From DATFDN01 sp963756495 (GTDB taxonomy: Bacteria; Pseudomonadota; Alphaproteobacteria; Acetobacterales; Acetobacteraceae), in contig CAVWNS010000001.1 in assembly GCA_963756495.1 (NCBI GenBank), positions 1 through 64,000 of the forward strand: a DNA stretch of 64,000 nucleotides. The letters run 5' to 3'. Positions 45,373-56,003 of this stretch are shown here, one piece after another; within the stretch, counting starts at the first letter, position 1; the number at the start of each line of letters is the position of its first letter. Below the pieces are notes generated by a model. That model was not told the origin of the DNA. It saw nothing but the letters and a program-made list of their open reading frames with translations, and did no database searches. The position numbers and the translations under genes are program-made.

Positions 45373-46593
45373 ATGCCGGTCACGACCCATCAGCGCCACG
45401 TCGTGGGCGCCGCCTTCCTCGGCTGGATGCTCGACGCCTTCGACTTCTTCATCATGGTGTTCGTGCTGGAAAACATCGCCGAGACGTTCGGCACCAGCAT
45501 CACTGCCGTCACCTGGGCGATCACGCTGACACTGTTCATGCGCGCCTTGGGTGCCTGGATATTCGGCCGGATCGCCGACCGGTTCGGCCGACGCCCGACG
45601 ATGATGGCCAACATACTGTGCTACTCGGTGCTGGAGTTTGCCACCGGGTTCTCGCCCAGTCTCACCGTGTTCATCATCCTGCGCGCGCTCTATGGCGTCG
45701 CGATGGGAGGCGAGTGGGGCGTCGGCGCGTCGCTCACCATGGAGTCGATCCCCGCGCACTGGCGAGGGCCGGTCTCGGGACTGTTGCAGGCCGGCTACCC
45801 GAGCGGGTATCTGCTGGCCTCGATCGTGTACTGGATCGCCTTCCCGTATGTCGGCTGGCGCGGTCTGTTCATGATTGGTGCCTTTCCCGCGCTGCTCGTT
45901 TTCTACATCCGTCGCACCGTGCCGGAGAGCCCGGACTGGCAGTTCCGTAATGCCAACGAACCGCGCCCCTCCATCCGCGATGTCTTGCGGCGGAACGTCG
46001 GGCTCACGGTCTATGCCGTCATCATGATGACGGCGTTCAACTTCTTCAGCCACGGCACGCAGGATCTCTACCCCACCTTCCTCCAGGTGCAGCACAAGCT
46101 CGACCGCACCACGGTCTCCGTCATCGTCATTATCCTCAACATCGGCGCCATTTTGGGCGGCATCGGCTTCGGAATGCTCTCCCAGCGCATCGGCCGCCGG
46201 CCGGCGATCGTCATCGGCGCGGTGCTCGCCCTGCCGGTCATTCCGCTCTGGGCGTTTTCGGCGACGCCGGTCATGCTGGGGCTCGGCGCGTTTCTGATGC
46301 AGATCTGCGTGCAAGGCGCCTGGGGCGTGATCCCGGCGCATCTGAACGAGCTGTCCCCGCCGGCCATCCGCGGCACCTTCCCCGGCGTGACCTATCAGCT
46401 CGGCAACCTGTTCGCTGCGGCGAACGCCACGATCCAGAGTGGCATCGCGGCATCACTGGGTGGCAACTACAGTTGGCCGCTGGCCGGCGTCGCCGCCGTG
46501 GTCGCCGTGGTGATCGCCCTCTTGGTTGGTTTCGGGCGGGAGGCCCGCGACGTGCGCATGGGGACCGAGCGCGTGACCGCGGCGGCGGAATAA
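45373..46593 (+). CDS. MFS transporter of the lactate/sialate (SHS) type
   Basis: A 406-residue, twelve-segment carrier beginning HQRHVVGAAFLGWMLDAFDF, where LDAFDFF is typical of the sialate:H+ symporter/Jen lactate group, followed by FGRIADRFGRRPTMM and ALYGVAMGGEWGVG. The C-terminal half has FGMLSQRIGRRPA. The open frame extends far upstream through the first MFS gene, but the ATG at 45373 after GAGGACC gives the natural start. A monocarboxylate is the likeliest substrate. Confidence 0.87.
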   Translation: MPVTTHQRHVVGAAFLGWMLDAFDFFIMVFVLENIAETFGTSITAVTWAITLTLFMRALGAWIFGRIADRFGRRPTMMANILCYSVLEFATGFSPSLTVFIILRALYGVAMGGEWGVGASLTMESIPAHWRGPVSGLLQAGYPSGYLLASIVYWIAFPYVGWRGLFMIGAFPALLVFYIRRTVPESPDWQFRNANEPRPSIRDVLRRNVGLTVYAVIMMTAFNFFSHGTQDLYPTFLQVQHKLDRTTVSVIVIILNIGAILGGIGFGMLSQRIGRRPAIVIGAVLALPVIPLWAFSATPVMLGLGAFLMQICVQGAWGVIPAHLNELSPPAIRGTFPGVTYQLGNLFAAANATIQSGIAASLGGNYSWPLAGVAAVVAVVIALLVGFGREARDVRMGTERVTAAAE

Positions 46594-46695
46594 AATCTCG
46601 GGGCACGAACCGAACCCGTCGCGGAACGAGCCCACACCTCGACGCCGATGCAGATGGTGAGACTGCCATATCCGGGGGCGGGTTGAGGCCGACGC

Positions 46696-48528
46696 ATGCT
46701 TGGAACGCTGGTTGCCTTGCTGGCCGCGACAACGATCGCGGTCCCGATCTCTCGTCGGCTGGGGTTCGGCAGCATCCTCGGCTACCTCGTGGCGGGCATC
46801 GTGATCGGTCCGTCGGGGCTCCGCCTCGTGACCGGGGTGGATCAGATCGCCAGTGTGGCCGAACTCGGCGTGGTGATGCTGCTGTTCCTGATCGGCCTGG
46901 AGCTGCGGCCGCACCGGCTGTGGATCCTGCGCAAGGCGGTATTCGGGCTCGGGCTCGGCCAGATGGTCCCGAGCGCGCTGCTGCTGGCGGGGCTCGCCCG
47001 CCTCACCGGCATCCCCTGGTCCGGCGCGACCGTCCTAGGCGCCGGCCTGGCCTTGTCCTCGACCGCCATCGTGCTGCCCATGCTGGGCGAGCGGGAGCTG
47101 CTCTCCTCCACGGCCGGGCGGGATAGCTTTGCCGTCCTCCTCTTCCAGGACATGGCGTTCATCCCGCTGGTCGCCCTGGTTCCGCTCCTCTCCGGCCAGA
47201 GCGTGCCGACCGACGTGCCATGGTGGGATGTGGCCCGAGCCCTCGCGGTGATCGCCGCCATCCTGGTTGGCGAAAGCTTCCTGGTCCGCCCGATCTTCCG
47301 CGTCGTGGGCGGCGCGAAGACACCGGAGGTGTTCACCGCGACCGCCCTGCTGCTGGTCGTCGGCACGGCGGCGCTGGCCGACTGGGCTGGGCTGTCCATG
47401 TCCCTGGGCGCCTTCATGGCCGGGGTGGTGCTCTCCGATTCCGAGTATCGCCACGAGCTTCAGGCCGACATCAAGCCGTTCGAGGGGTTGCTGCTAGGAT
47501 TCTTCTTCATCTCCATTGGCATGTCGGCCAATCTTCGCCTGGGACTCGAGCATCCGGACCTGGTTGCCGCTGGCCTGGGCGTGCTGGTCGGGGTCAAGAT
47601 TGCCGTCGCCTTCGTGCTCGGGCTGACCAAGCGCGGGACCGTCCGCAGCGCGCTGCGCTTCAGTCTCGCGCTGCCGGAGGGCAGCGAGTTCAGCTTCGTG
47701 CTGTTCGCGGCCGCCGTCGCCGCCGGAGCGCTGGCGCAGGATCAGGCCGACCTCGCGACCTTGGTGATCGCGCTCTCGATGGTGGTCGCGCCGATCCTGT
47801 TCGCCGCATCGGAGCGACTGCTCATCCCCCGGCTGGGCACCCGCAAGGAGCCGGCCTATGACACGATCGATGCACCGCCGACGCCGGTCATCATCTGCGG
47901 CTTCGGCCGGATGGGCCAGATCGTGGGGCGGGTGCTGCGCATGCAGGGGATCCCGTTCACGGCGCTCGACAAGGATCTCGCCCAGGTCGAGGTCGTCCGG
48001 CGGTTCGGCAACCGGGTCTATTTCGGCAATCCGACCCGCGAGGAGGTCATGCGCGCGGCCGGCGCGGACACCGCGCGCGTGCTCGTCGTCGCCCTGGACG
48101 ACATGGACGAGGTCATGAAGGTCGTTGAGATGGCCAAGCGCCACTTCCCGAACCTGTCCATCCTCGCCCGCGCAGGCAACCGGCGGCATGCTCACCTTCT
48201 CATGGACCTGGGTGTCACCGGTATCGTGCGGGAGACCTTCTTCTCGAGCCTGCGACTGACGGAGATGGTGCTTGGCAGGCTCGGCATCCCGCAGGACGCC
48301 GCCCACCGCGCGATCGAGATCTTCCGTGACCACGACGAGCGAACGCTCATCGAGACGCACGCGATCGCGCATGACGAGAATCAGCTCATCCAGAGCACCC
48401 AGCAGGCAGCCGAGGAACTCCAGGACCTGTTCGAAGCCGACCGTCAGGACCGGTCGGACAAAGCCACGGCTGGCGGCCCTGCCTCGCTATCGTCCGACCC
48501 TGGCGCGCACCTCAGGGCAAGTCGGTGA
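46696..48528 (+). CDS. Kef-type potassium/proton antiporter with TrkA-N domain
   Basis: A 610-residue membrane protein of the CPA2 group. The first 380 residues form about twelve membrane segments with GYLVAGIVIGPSGL near the start and LSSTAIVLPML in the ion path region. A cytoplasmic Rossmann-type RCK (TrkA-N) domain follows, beginning VIICGFGRMGQIVGRVLRMQ near residue 397, which binds NAD(H) or a similar regulator. A KefB/KefC-like role in potassium efflux is likely; the electrophile-sensing mode of E. coli KefC cannot be assumed. It ends just before the stop of the convergent transglycosylase gene. Confidence 0.9.
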   Translation: MLGTLVALLAATTIAVPISRRLGFGSILGYLVAGIVIGPSGLRLVTGVDQIASVAELGVVMLLFLIGLELRPHRLWILRKAVFGLGLGQMVPSALLLAGLARLTGIPWSGATVLGAGLALSSTAIVLPMLGERELLSSTAGRDSFAVLLFQDMAFIPLVALVPLLSGQSVPTDVPWWDVARALAVIAAILVGESFLVRPIFRVVGGAKTPEVFTATALLLVVGTAALADWAGLSMSLGAFMAGVVLSDSEYRHELQADIKPFEGLLLGFFFISIGMSANLRLGLEHPDLVAAGLGVLVGVKIAVAFVLGLTKRGTVRSALRFSLALPEGSEFSFVLFAAAVAAGALAQDQADLATLVIALSMVVAPILFAASERLLIPRLGTRKEPAYDTIDAPPTPVIICGFGRMGQIVGRVLRMQGIPFTALDKDLAQVEVVRRFGNRVYFGNPTREEVMRAAGADTARVLVVALDDMDEVMKVVEMAKRHFPNLSILARAGNRRHAHLLMDLGVTGIVRETFFSSLRLTEMVLGRLGIPQDAAHRAIEIFRDHDERTLIETHAIAHDENQLIQSTQQAAEELQDLFEADRQDRSDKATAGGPASLSSDPGAHLRASR

Positions 48529-49740
48529 TCAATGCCCTGGCGGCACCGTCATGCAGGCGGCGCCCTGGGCGGACAGACGCGCGCAGGCGCGGACGGCGGC
48601 CTCCGGTGCCAGCGCGACCAGCCGGGCACGGTAGAGCACGGCTCCGCCAAACGGGGTGGTCGGCGGCGCATCGACGCCAGCGGCCGCGAGCAGATCGGGC
48701 GCGCCCCGGCGGGCGTCGGAGGCCGCAGCGCGCGCGGCGGCCGGGCTCAGAAATGCGCCGACCTGGATAGCCCAACCGCTTGGATATGCGGGATTGTTCG
48801 TCACGGACACCGCATCCAAGCTGGCGAGTTGCAGTGGCGGACGGAGCTGCGGGGCCCGGCTGTACACGGGCGGAGGCACCGCGGCATAGGCCGGGGGCGC
48901 CGCGTAACTCGTGGCGGCCGCAAACGTCGGTGCCTGCGGCGGCACGTAGGTCGGCGCTGGCTGCGGCGCGTAGATGGCGGAAGCCGTGATGGCAGGTGCC
49001 GGGGCCGAGGCAGCTTGCGTGCAGGGACGGTCCGGGTCGAATGCCGCGTCGGGGTCGCAGGCGCCCGAACCACCGGCGAGCACCACCGGCGGGCTGAGCG
49101 ATGCGGGCGCCGGGTAATATGGCGCCGTGGTCGGCGCGACAGACCCGGCATTGCCGGCGTACACGGCGAGCGGGCCGCTGAGCGTCGTGCCCTCGCCAAG
49201 GCGCGGCGCGATGGAGGACAGATAGCCGACGGTCTCCTCCGGCAGCGGCGTTCCATCCGCCATGTAGGAGTCCAGTCGGTTGGGGCCGGCATTATAGGCC
49301 GCGAGGAAGCCGGGCGCGCCGTAGCGGTCGTACATCTCCCGGATGTAGGCGGTCCCGGCGGTGATGTTGTCGTGTGGCTCGTACGGATCGTCACCCAGGC
49401 CGTACTGCGCGCGCAGGGTCGCGTAGGTCTGCGGCATCACCTGCATCAGCCCCATCGCGCCGGCCGAGGACACCGCGTCGTCGCGCCCCCCCGATTCCTG
49501 GCGCATGACCGCGCGCACCCATCGTTCCGGCACCCCGAAGCGAAGCGTCGCCTCCCGAACGTACGGTCCCCACGGGTCCTCGGGCGGCCCGGGTGGCGGG
49601 TAGTTCCGATGCTGAGCGAACGAGCGCGAGCCCGAATGGTATGCGCCAGGCCCGGCGCAAGCGGCGAGGGCGGCGTGCAGCGCGAGTGCCGCGGCAACCC
49701 TCGCGCGACGGCGCGCCGATCGGCCGGTCCCAGTCGGCAT
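48529..49740 (-). CDS. Lipoprotein lytic transglycosylase with C-terminal SPOR domain
   Basis: From the ATG at 49740 the protein has 403 residues. A basic N-terminus and ALHAALAACAGPG form a lipoprotein signal with the lipobox LAAC. The SLT (goose-lysozyme-like) domain follows: VMRQESGGRDDAVSSAGAMG with the catalytic Glu, LMQVMP and AYNAGPNRLD. A Pro, Ala and Tyr rich linker leads to a C-terminal SPOR domain (WAIQVGAFLSPAAARAAASD) that binds denuded peptidoglycan at the division site. It probably trims cell wall glycan during division. The longer open frame upstream lies inside the neighbouring SDR gene. Confidence 0.9.
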   Translation of the reverse strand: MPTGTGRSARRRARVAAALALHAALAACAGPGAYHSGSRSFAQHRNYPPPGPPEDPWGPYVREATLRFGVPERWVRAVMRQESGGRDDAVSSAGAMGLMQVMPQTYATLRAQYGLGDDPYEPHDNITAGTAYIREMYDRYGAPGFLAAYNAGPNRLDSYMADGTPLPEETVGYLSSIAPRLGEGTTLSGPLAVYAGNAGSVAPTTAPYYPAPASLSPPVVLAGGSGACDPDAAFDPDRPCTQAASAPAPAITASAIYAPQPAPTYVPPQAPTFAAATSYAAPPAYAAVPPPVYSRAPQLRPPLQLASLDAVSVTNNPAYPSGWAIQVGAFLSPAAARAAASDARRGAPDLLAAAGVDAPPTTPFGGAVLYRARLVALAPEAAVRACARLSAQGAACMTVPPGH

Positions 49741-49801
49741 CGAGGCTGTCCCCACGCAAGGCAGTGGACCATCTTCGCCTCTTTCGCCGCGCCGGATCAA
49801 G

Positions 49802-50644
49802 CTAATTCCGATTCCAAAATGTATCTGCCTGGTCGAGCGCCGCCTCGATCCGCGCGTGGCGCGCGCGCACCGCCGCGCGCTCCGTGCCGTGGGTGAACAC
49901 ATAAAACTCGTCGTGGGTGATCGCGTGGAGGACGCGCGTGCCGACCTGCTCGGGCTCCAGCGCCCCGGTGCCCAGCATTCGCGCGGCCATCGCCTCGTGC
50001 GCCGGGCGGGCATAGGGGCCGCCGAACTGCTCGGGCCGCGTCGCCGTGCCCTCGAAGATGCGGGTGCGGACCGGGCCCGGGCACAACACGCTCACGCCGA
50101 TGCCGCTGCCGTCCAGCTCCTGCTCCAGCGCCTCGCTGAGCGCGACCACGGCGTATTTTGTCATCGAATAGGCGCCCTGGTTGGCGCCGGGTCGGATGAA
50201 GAAGCCGGAGATGGAGGCCGTGTTGACGACATGACCGCCCTCGCCATGGCGGCGGATGCCGGGGACGAACGCATGGATGCCGTTGATGACGCCGAGCACG
50301 TTCACCCCGAGCACCCAGCGCCACTCCTCGGCCGCCACGTCCTCCACCTTGGTGCCGTGCATCGCCACCCCGGCGTTGTTGACCGCGACGTGCAGGCCAC
50401 CGAACGTCTCCTGTGCGGCGCGCGCCAGCGCCGCCACCTGATCGGGGTCGGAAACATCGGTCCTCAGCGTGACGGCGCGCGCGCCCGCCGCTTCCACCAG
50501 GTCCCGCGCCGCGTCCAGCGGACCGGGCTGGATGTCGGCCAGCACCAGGTTCATGCCCGCCCCCGCCAGCGCGCGGGCGATGCCGAGCCCGATCCCGGAG
50601 CCGGCACCGGTGACCACCGCCGTCTTGCCTTGCAGGTCGCGCAT
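49802..50644 (-). CDS. Short-chain dehydrogenase/reductase
   Basis: A 280-residue classical SDR with all motifs: VVTGAGSGIGLGIA, NNAGVA, an active-site Ser in NTASISGFF, and YSMTK. The TDVSD stretch for adenine binding suggests use of NAD(P). The last 40 residues are variable. The ATG follows GGAGG. It is divergent from the carboxylesterase gene with a 75-base gap that should hold both promoters. Substrate unknown. Confidence 0.88.
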   Translation of the reverse strand: MRDLQGKTAVVTGAGSGIGLGIARALAGAGMNLVLADIQPGPLDAARDLVEAAGARAVTLRTDVSDPDQVAALARAAQETFGGLHVAVNNAGVAMHGTKVEDVAAEEWRWVLGVNVLGVINGIHAFVPGIRRHGEGGHVVNTASISGFFIRPGANQGAYSMTKYAVVALSEALEQELDGSGIGVSVLCPGPVRTRIFEGTATRPEQFGGPYARPAHEAMAARMLGTGALEPEQVGTRVLHAITHDEFYVFTHGTERAAVRARHARIEAALDQADTFWNRN

Positions 50645-50719
50645 CGCGTCCTCCGTCCCTGTGCGGTTGCTGGGCGAGAGGCTAGACTGGTCCTAACGAC
50701 AAGCGGAAGGGAGGCGGCG

Positions 50720-52281
50720 ATGGCGGGCAATGATCCGGTGGTGGACACGCGCGCGGGCAAGCTGCGCGGCACGGTCATCGAAGGCGTGACCGCGTTCCTG
50801 GGCGTGCCATATGGCGCTCCGACCGATGGCGCCAATCGCTTCATGCCAGCCGCGCCCGCCGGCCCCCTGGGCCGGGGTGCGTGAGGCGACCGCCCACCGC
50901 ACCCAAGCGCCGCAGTCACGCCTGGGGTTTCCCACCCGCGCGGAGCTGACCGATCTGTGGGGTCCGCCCGATGCCTCGCCCGAGAGCGAGGACTGCCTGG
51001 CGCTGAACGTCTGGACGCTGGAAGCCGATGCGGCGGCCGGGCGGCCGGTGATGGTGTGGTTCCACGGTGGCGCCTTCGCGTTCGGCTCGTCCAATCAGAT
51101 CCGCCTGCAGGGTTCGCGGCTGTGCCGACGCGGCGGCGTCGTGGTGGTGACGGTCAACCAGCGGCTGAACATCTTCGGCCACCTCGACCTGTCTGAGATC
51201 GGCGGCGCGGAGTTCGCGCGGTCGGGCAATGCCGGCACGCTCGACATGGTGGCCGCGCTCGAATGGGTGCGCGACAACATCGCCGGGTTCGGCGGCGACC
51301 CAGGCAATGTCACGATCTTCGGCGAGTCGGGCGGCGGTGCCAAGGTCAGCACCTTGATGGCGATGCCGATGGCGCGCGGGCTGTTCCACAAGGCGATCGT
51401 GCAGAGCGGCGCGGCGGTGCGCCTGCGCGAACGCGACCGTGCGACCCGGCTGACCGAGGCCGTGCTCGCCGCGCTGGGAATCGATCGGACCGAGCTGCCA
51501 CGCCTGCGGCAGGTGCCGACGGCGCGGCTGCTGGCCGCGATCGAGCCGGCGCAACGCGCCGTCGGGCCATCCCCCTGGCCGCTGTTCGACCGCTACCCGT
51601 TCGGCCCCACCATCGATGGCGCCGTGCTCCCGCGCCATCCGTTCCACCCAGCCGCGCCGGCCGCATCGGCCGACATCCCGCTGATCATCGGGGATACGCG
51701 CGACGAGATGGCGAGCTTCCTCGCCCATGACGACGCCGTGTGGCATCGCCGGCTCACCGAGGCGGAGATGGTCGCTCGCGTGCGCGGCGCCGCCGGCCCG
51801 CACACCGAGCACGTGGTGGAGACCTACCGACGCCTGATGCCGAGCGCGAACCCGTCGGAGCGGCTGATCGCCACGCTGACGGATTTCGAATTTCCGCCTG
51901 CGCTCGCTAATGGCGGCCGAACGCAAGGCGCGGCAGGGCGGGGCGCCGGTCTGGATGTACTCCTTCGCCTGGCGAACGCCGGTGTTCGATGGCCGGCTCG
52001 GCGCGCCGCACGCCCTGGACGTGCCGTTCACCTTCGACACGATCGACCTGACCAAGGCGACAGATGGGAGTGCGACGGCGCACCGTCTCGCGGCCACCAT
52101 GTCGGAGACCTGGGCGAGCTTCGCGCGGACCGGGCGCCCCGCCCACGACGGGTTGCCGGACTGGCCCGCCTATACCCCCGAAGCGCGCGCGACCATGGTG
52201 CTCGACGCGCCCTGCCGGATCGCGGACGACCCTGCCGGCGAGACGCGACGCCTCTGGCAGGAGATCGCGACGGCCGAGTGA
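50720..52281 (+). CDS. Type-B carboxylesterase, two frameshifts
   Basis: A para-nitrobenzyl-esterase-like alpha/beta hydrolase of about 520 residues. It begins VVDTRAGKLRGTVIEGV, has the oxyanion stretch VMVWFHGGAFAFGS, the nucleophile elbow TIFGESGGGAKV and ends VWMYSFAWRTP followed by the Trp-Ala-Ser-Phe region. Two single extra bases break it: one in the GCGCCCGCCGGCCCCCTGG run near 50850-50873, and one in GAATTTCCG near 51893. Removing one base at each place gives a continuous protein from the ATG at 50720 to the stop at 52281. The active site is whole. Confidence 0.85.
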
Positions 52282-52304
52282 ATACCCCGGCGCGAGGAGG
52301 TGGA

Positions 52305-53405
<1,101 letters not shown>

Positions 53406-53417
53406 GCGCGCCAAGCC

Positions 53418-53918
53418 TCAGATCCGCTGGTGCAGCACGCAGACCAGGGTGAACAGCCGGCGCGCCGTATCGAAGTCGATCGCGATCTTGCCGGAAAGCC
53501 GCTCGCGCAGCAGGCTCGCGCCCTCGTTGTGCAGGCCGCGACGGCCCATGTCGATCGCCTGGATGCGCGCTTCCCTTCCCTCCTGCACCGCCTGGAGGTG
53601 GCTGTCCACCAGCATCTGATAGTCCTTGATCAGCCCCCGGAACGGCCCGAGCGCGAGCGCCACCACGGCCAGGGGCCGGTCGTCGGCGTGACGGATGTCG
53701 AACACCAGCCGGCCCTCCTGGATGGACAGGTGCAGCACATAGGGGCCGTCCGGCGCTCCCGGCCTGTCCGGCGCGAAGCTGTTCTCGGCGGCAAGGTCGG
53801 CCACCGCCTGTGCCCGGTCCGCTTCCTGCAAGGGGGATAAACGGGTCAGCGCCTCGCCTGCCAACACCACGCGCGCGAGTCTCGCGTCGGGCGCACCGGC
53901 CGATGGTGGCGCGCTCAT
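53418..53918 (-). CDS. UPF0262 family protein
   Basis: This 166-residue soluble protein belongs to the uncharacterised UPF0262 family of alphaproteobacteria. Conserved stretches are YVLHLSIQEGRLVFDIR, GPFRGLIKDYQML, and the region RIQAIDMGRRGLHNEGA near the end. The function is unknown. Its ATG overlaps the DUF983 stop (ATGA) and it precedes mtnA, so the three genes are likely one operon. Confidence 0.88.
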   Translation of the reverse strand: MSAPPSAGAPDARLARVVLAGEALTRLSPLQEADRAQAVADLAAENSFAPDRPGAPDGPYVLHLSIQEGRLVFDIRHADDRPLAVVALALGPFRGLIKDYQMLVDSHLQAVQEGREARIQAIDMGRRGLHNEGASLLRERLSGKIAIDFDTARRLFTLVCVLHQRI

Positions 53919-54334
53919 CCGGCCGGGTCGGGCTGCTTCAACATCCCGAACGTCACCATCGCGCCCAGCACGCCGCCCTTCACCGGCCGCAGCAACGCAA
54001 GGCAGAGCCCGGCGGTCAGCGGCAGGAAGATCGCCGCCATCTCCCAATCGGGCGGAGCCCGCATGCGCTGCATCAGCAGCATCAGTGGCACAACAATGTG
54101 GCCGACGATCAGGATGGTGAAATAGGGCGGCGCATCGTCGGCGCGCGCCGAGCCGAGCGGGGCGCCGCAGGCGCGACAGACGGGGACCACCTTCAGGAAC
54201 CCGTTGAAAAGATGGTGCGCGCCGCAGGCTGGGCAGTGTCCCAGCACACCGCGCCCGATCGCCGTGCCGATCGAGGGCACGGGCCAGGCCGGCGGTGCGG
54301 CCGATCGATTGGGCTGCCAGGTGACGAGGGCCAT
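53915..54334 (-). CDS. DUF983 family zinc-ribbon membrane protein
   Basis: A 139-residue protein with a zinc ribbon (CPAC near residue 34 and CRAC near residue 53), followed by two membrane segments: YFTILIVGHIVVPLMLLMQ and MAAIFLPLTAGLCLALLRPV. This is the DUF983 arrangement. The function is unknown. The ATG at 54334 gives the usual N-terminus; the frame is open further upstream but without a good start. It overlaps UPF0262 by four bases. Confidence 0.87.
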   Translation of the reverse strand: MALVTWQPNRSAAPPAWPVPSIGTAIGRGVLGHCPACGAHHLFNGFLKVVPVCRACGAPLGSARADDAPPYFTILIVGHIVVPLMLLMQRMRAPPDWEMAAIFLPLTAGLCLALLRPVKGGVLGAMVTFGMLKQPDPAG

Positions 54335-54524
54335 GCGACGCGTCCTGCGGTGAGTGGCTTGATCCGGCATAGCGCAGCCGGCGATGCGTTGCCATATCGG
54401 CGGCCTTGATCGGACCTGCCAGGATCGGAGGAGCGCCGCATGGCGCGTATCCGCTTCGTCCCGATACGCCGGAGATCTGCGCTGCCGGGGCTCCAGAGGC
54501 GCCATTTCGGCCCATGCTGCCGCA

Positions 54525-54542
54525 GCGTTTCGTACAAAACGC
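54525..54542. promoter_or_regulatory. Inverted repeat upstream of the monooxygenase gene
   Basis: GCGTTT-CGTACA-AAACGC is a perfect six-base-arm palindrome in the 328-base gap between the DUF983 gene and the flavin monooxygenase gene. It could be an operator for a local repressor of the catabolic cluster. Apart from this I see nothing in the gap except the leader of the monooxygenase gene. Confidence 0.35.
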
Positions 54543-54662
54543 GCGTTTGCCCCTGTCGAATGTACAAGCCGCGTTAACCCCCTATTCACACATACGCGCG
54601 GCGGCGACATCGCGAGCGTCAGGACGCGCTTGTGATCTGAGGAGCCCCGGAAGTCACGGCAG

Positions 54663-55970
54663 ATGAAGCGGCGGCAACTGCACCTGATCGCATACCTGAA
54701 GACGGGTCCGACGGCGCTGCATGTCGGGGGATGGCGGCATCCCAAATCGACGCTGGACGACATCCTTGATCCCGCGCGCTATCAGCACATCGCGCGGGTG
54801 CTGGAAGCGGCGAAGTTCGACGGCTGCTTTTTCGCTGACCTGTTCGGCCTCTATGACCTCCATCAGGGCAGTTTCGACGCCTATGTGCGGCGCGGTGGTC
54901 AGATCTCCTATCTCGATCCCACCGTCGTCCTCCCGGTGATGGCGGCCGTCACTCGCCATCTCGGCCTGGGCGCCACGCTATCCACCAGCTTCCACTCGGC
55001 CTACCACCTCGCGCGCTGGCTCGGCTCGCTGGACGCGATGAGCGGCGGGCGCGTCGCCTGGAACGTGGTGACCTCGGCCACCGACCTCGAAGCCAAGAAC
55101 GCGGGATTGGACGCGCTGCCGCCGCGCGAGCTGCGTTACGACCGCGCCGACGAGGTGCTGGAAGCCTGCTTCGCCTTGTGGAACAGCTGGGACCCGGACG
55201 CGATGGTCCGCGACAAGGAAGCCGGGATCATGTCGGACCCGGCGAAGGTCCACTACGCCAATTACCGGGGGCGCTGGATCAGGACGCGCGGCCCGTTGTC
55301 CATCCCGCGCAGCCCGCAGGGACGCCCGGTCATCATGCAGGCCGGCAGCTCCGATCGCGGGCGCGACTTCGCCGCCCGCTGGGCGGAGGCGATCTTCACC
55401 ATCCAGCTTGCCGAAAGCGACATGCGGGTGTTCTACGAGGACATCAAGTCGCGCATGCGGCTTCGCGGCCGGGAGCCCCATGAATGCGTCATCCTGCCCT
55501 CGGTGACGGTCATCCTCGGCGAGACGCGATCCATCGCCCGCGAGCGCGCCGCCTTTCTCAACGGTCTGATCGACCCGGAGCTAAGTCTCGCGTCGTCGTC
55601 CAGCAATGTCGGAGCCGACCTTTCCAAGCTCGAGGACGGCAAGAGCCTGCGGGAGATGCAGGGCAATCAAGGGATGCAGGGCTCGCAGGACGTGCTGGAG
55701 CAGACGATGAAGGCCGAGGGGCTCAGCTTCAAGGAAGCCGCGGTGAAACGGGCCGAGGGGCGCGAAATCGTGGGCACCTTCCGCGACATCGCCGACCATC
55801 TGCAGGCGGTTTTTGAAGCCGGCGTGTGCGACGGGTTCGTGCTGACACCGACGATGTTTCCGGGCATGTTCGAGCAATTCTGCCGCAGCGTGGTGCCGGA
55901 ACTGCAACGGCGCGGACTGTTCCGCACCGAGTACACGGGACGCACGCTACGCGAGAACCTCCAGGGCTGA
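54663..55970 (+). CDS. Flavin-dependent luciferase-like monooxygenase (NtaA/SnaA/DszA type)
   Basis: A 435-residue TIM-barrel protein of the NtaA/SnaA/DszA branch, starting MKRRQLHLIAYLKTGPT. Typical blocks are FFADLFG, LGLGATLSTSFHSAYHLAR, SGGRVAWNVVTS, RGPLSIPRSPQGRPVIMQAG and SDRGRDFAARWAEAIFT. It should use reduced FMN supplied by a separate reductase to cleave a C-N or C-S bond or desulfurise a substrate. No flavin reductase gene is in the window. The ABC importer that follows after 33 bases probably brings in its substrate, as in chelator-degradation clusters; the compound is unknown. Confidence 0.88.
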   Translation: MKRRQLHLIAYLKTGPTALHVGGWRHPKSTLDDILDPARYQHIARVLEAAKFDGCFFADLFGLYDLHQGSFDAYVRRGGQISYLDPTVVLPVMAAVTRHLGLGATLSTSFHSAYHLARWLGSLDAMSGGRVAWNVVTSATDLEAKNAGLDALPPRELRYDRADEVLEACFALWNSWDPDAMVRDKEAGIMSDPAKVHYANYRGRWIRTRGPLSIPRSPQGRPVIMQAGSSDRGRDFAARWAEAIFTIQLAESDMRVFYEDIKSRMRLRGREPHECVILPSVTVILGETRSIARERAAFLNGLIDPELSLASSSSNVGADLSKLEDGKSLREMQGNQGMQGSQDVLEQTMKAEGLSFKEAAVKRAEGREIVGTFRDIADHLQAVFEAGVCDGFVLTPTMFPGMFEQFCRSVVPELQRRGLFRTEYTGRTLRENLQG

Positions 55971-56003
55971 TCGAGGGCAACCGCAAACGGACAGGAGAAG
56001 GAC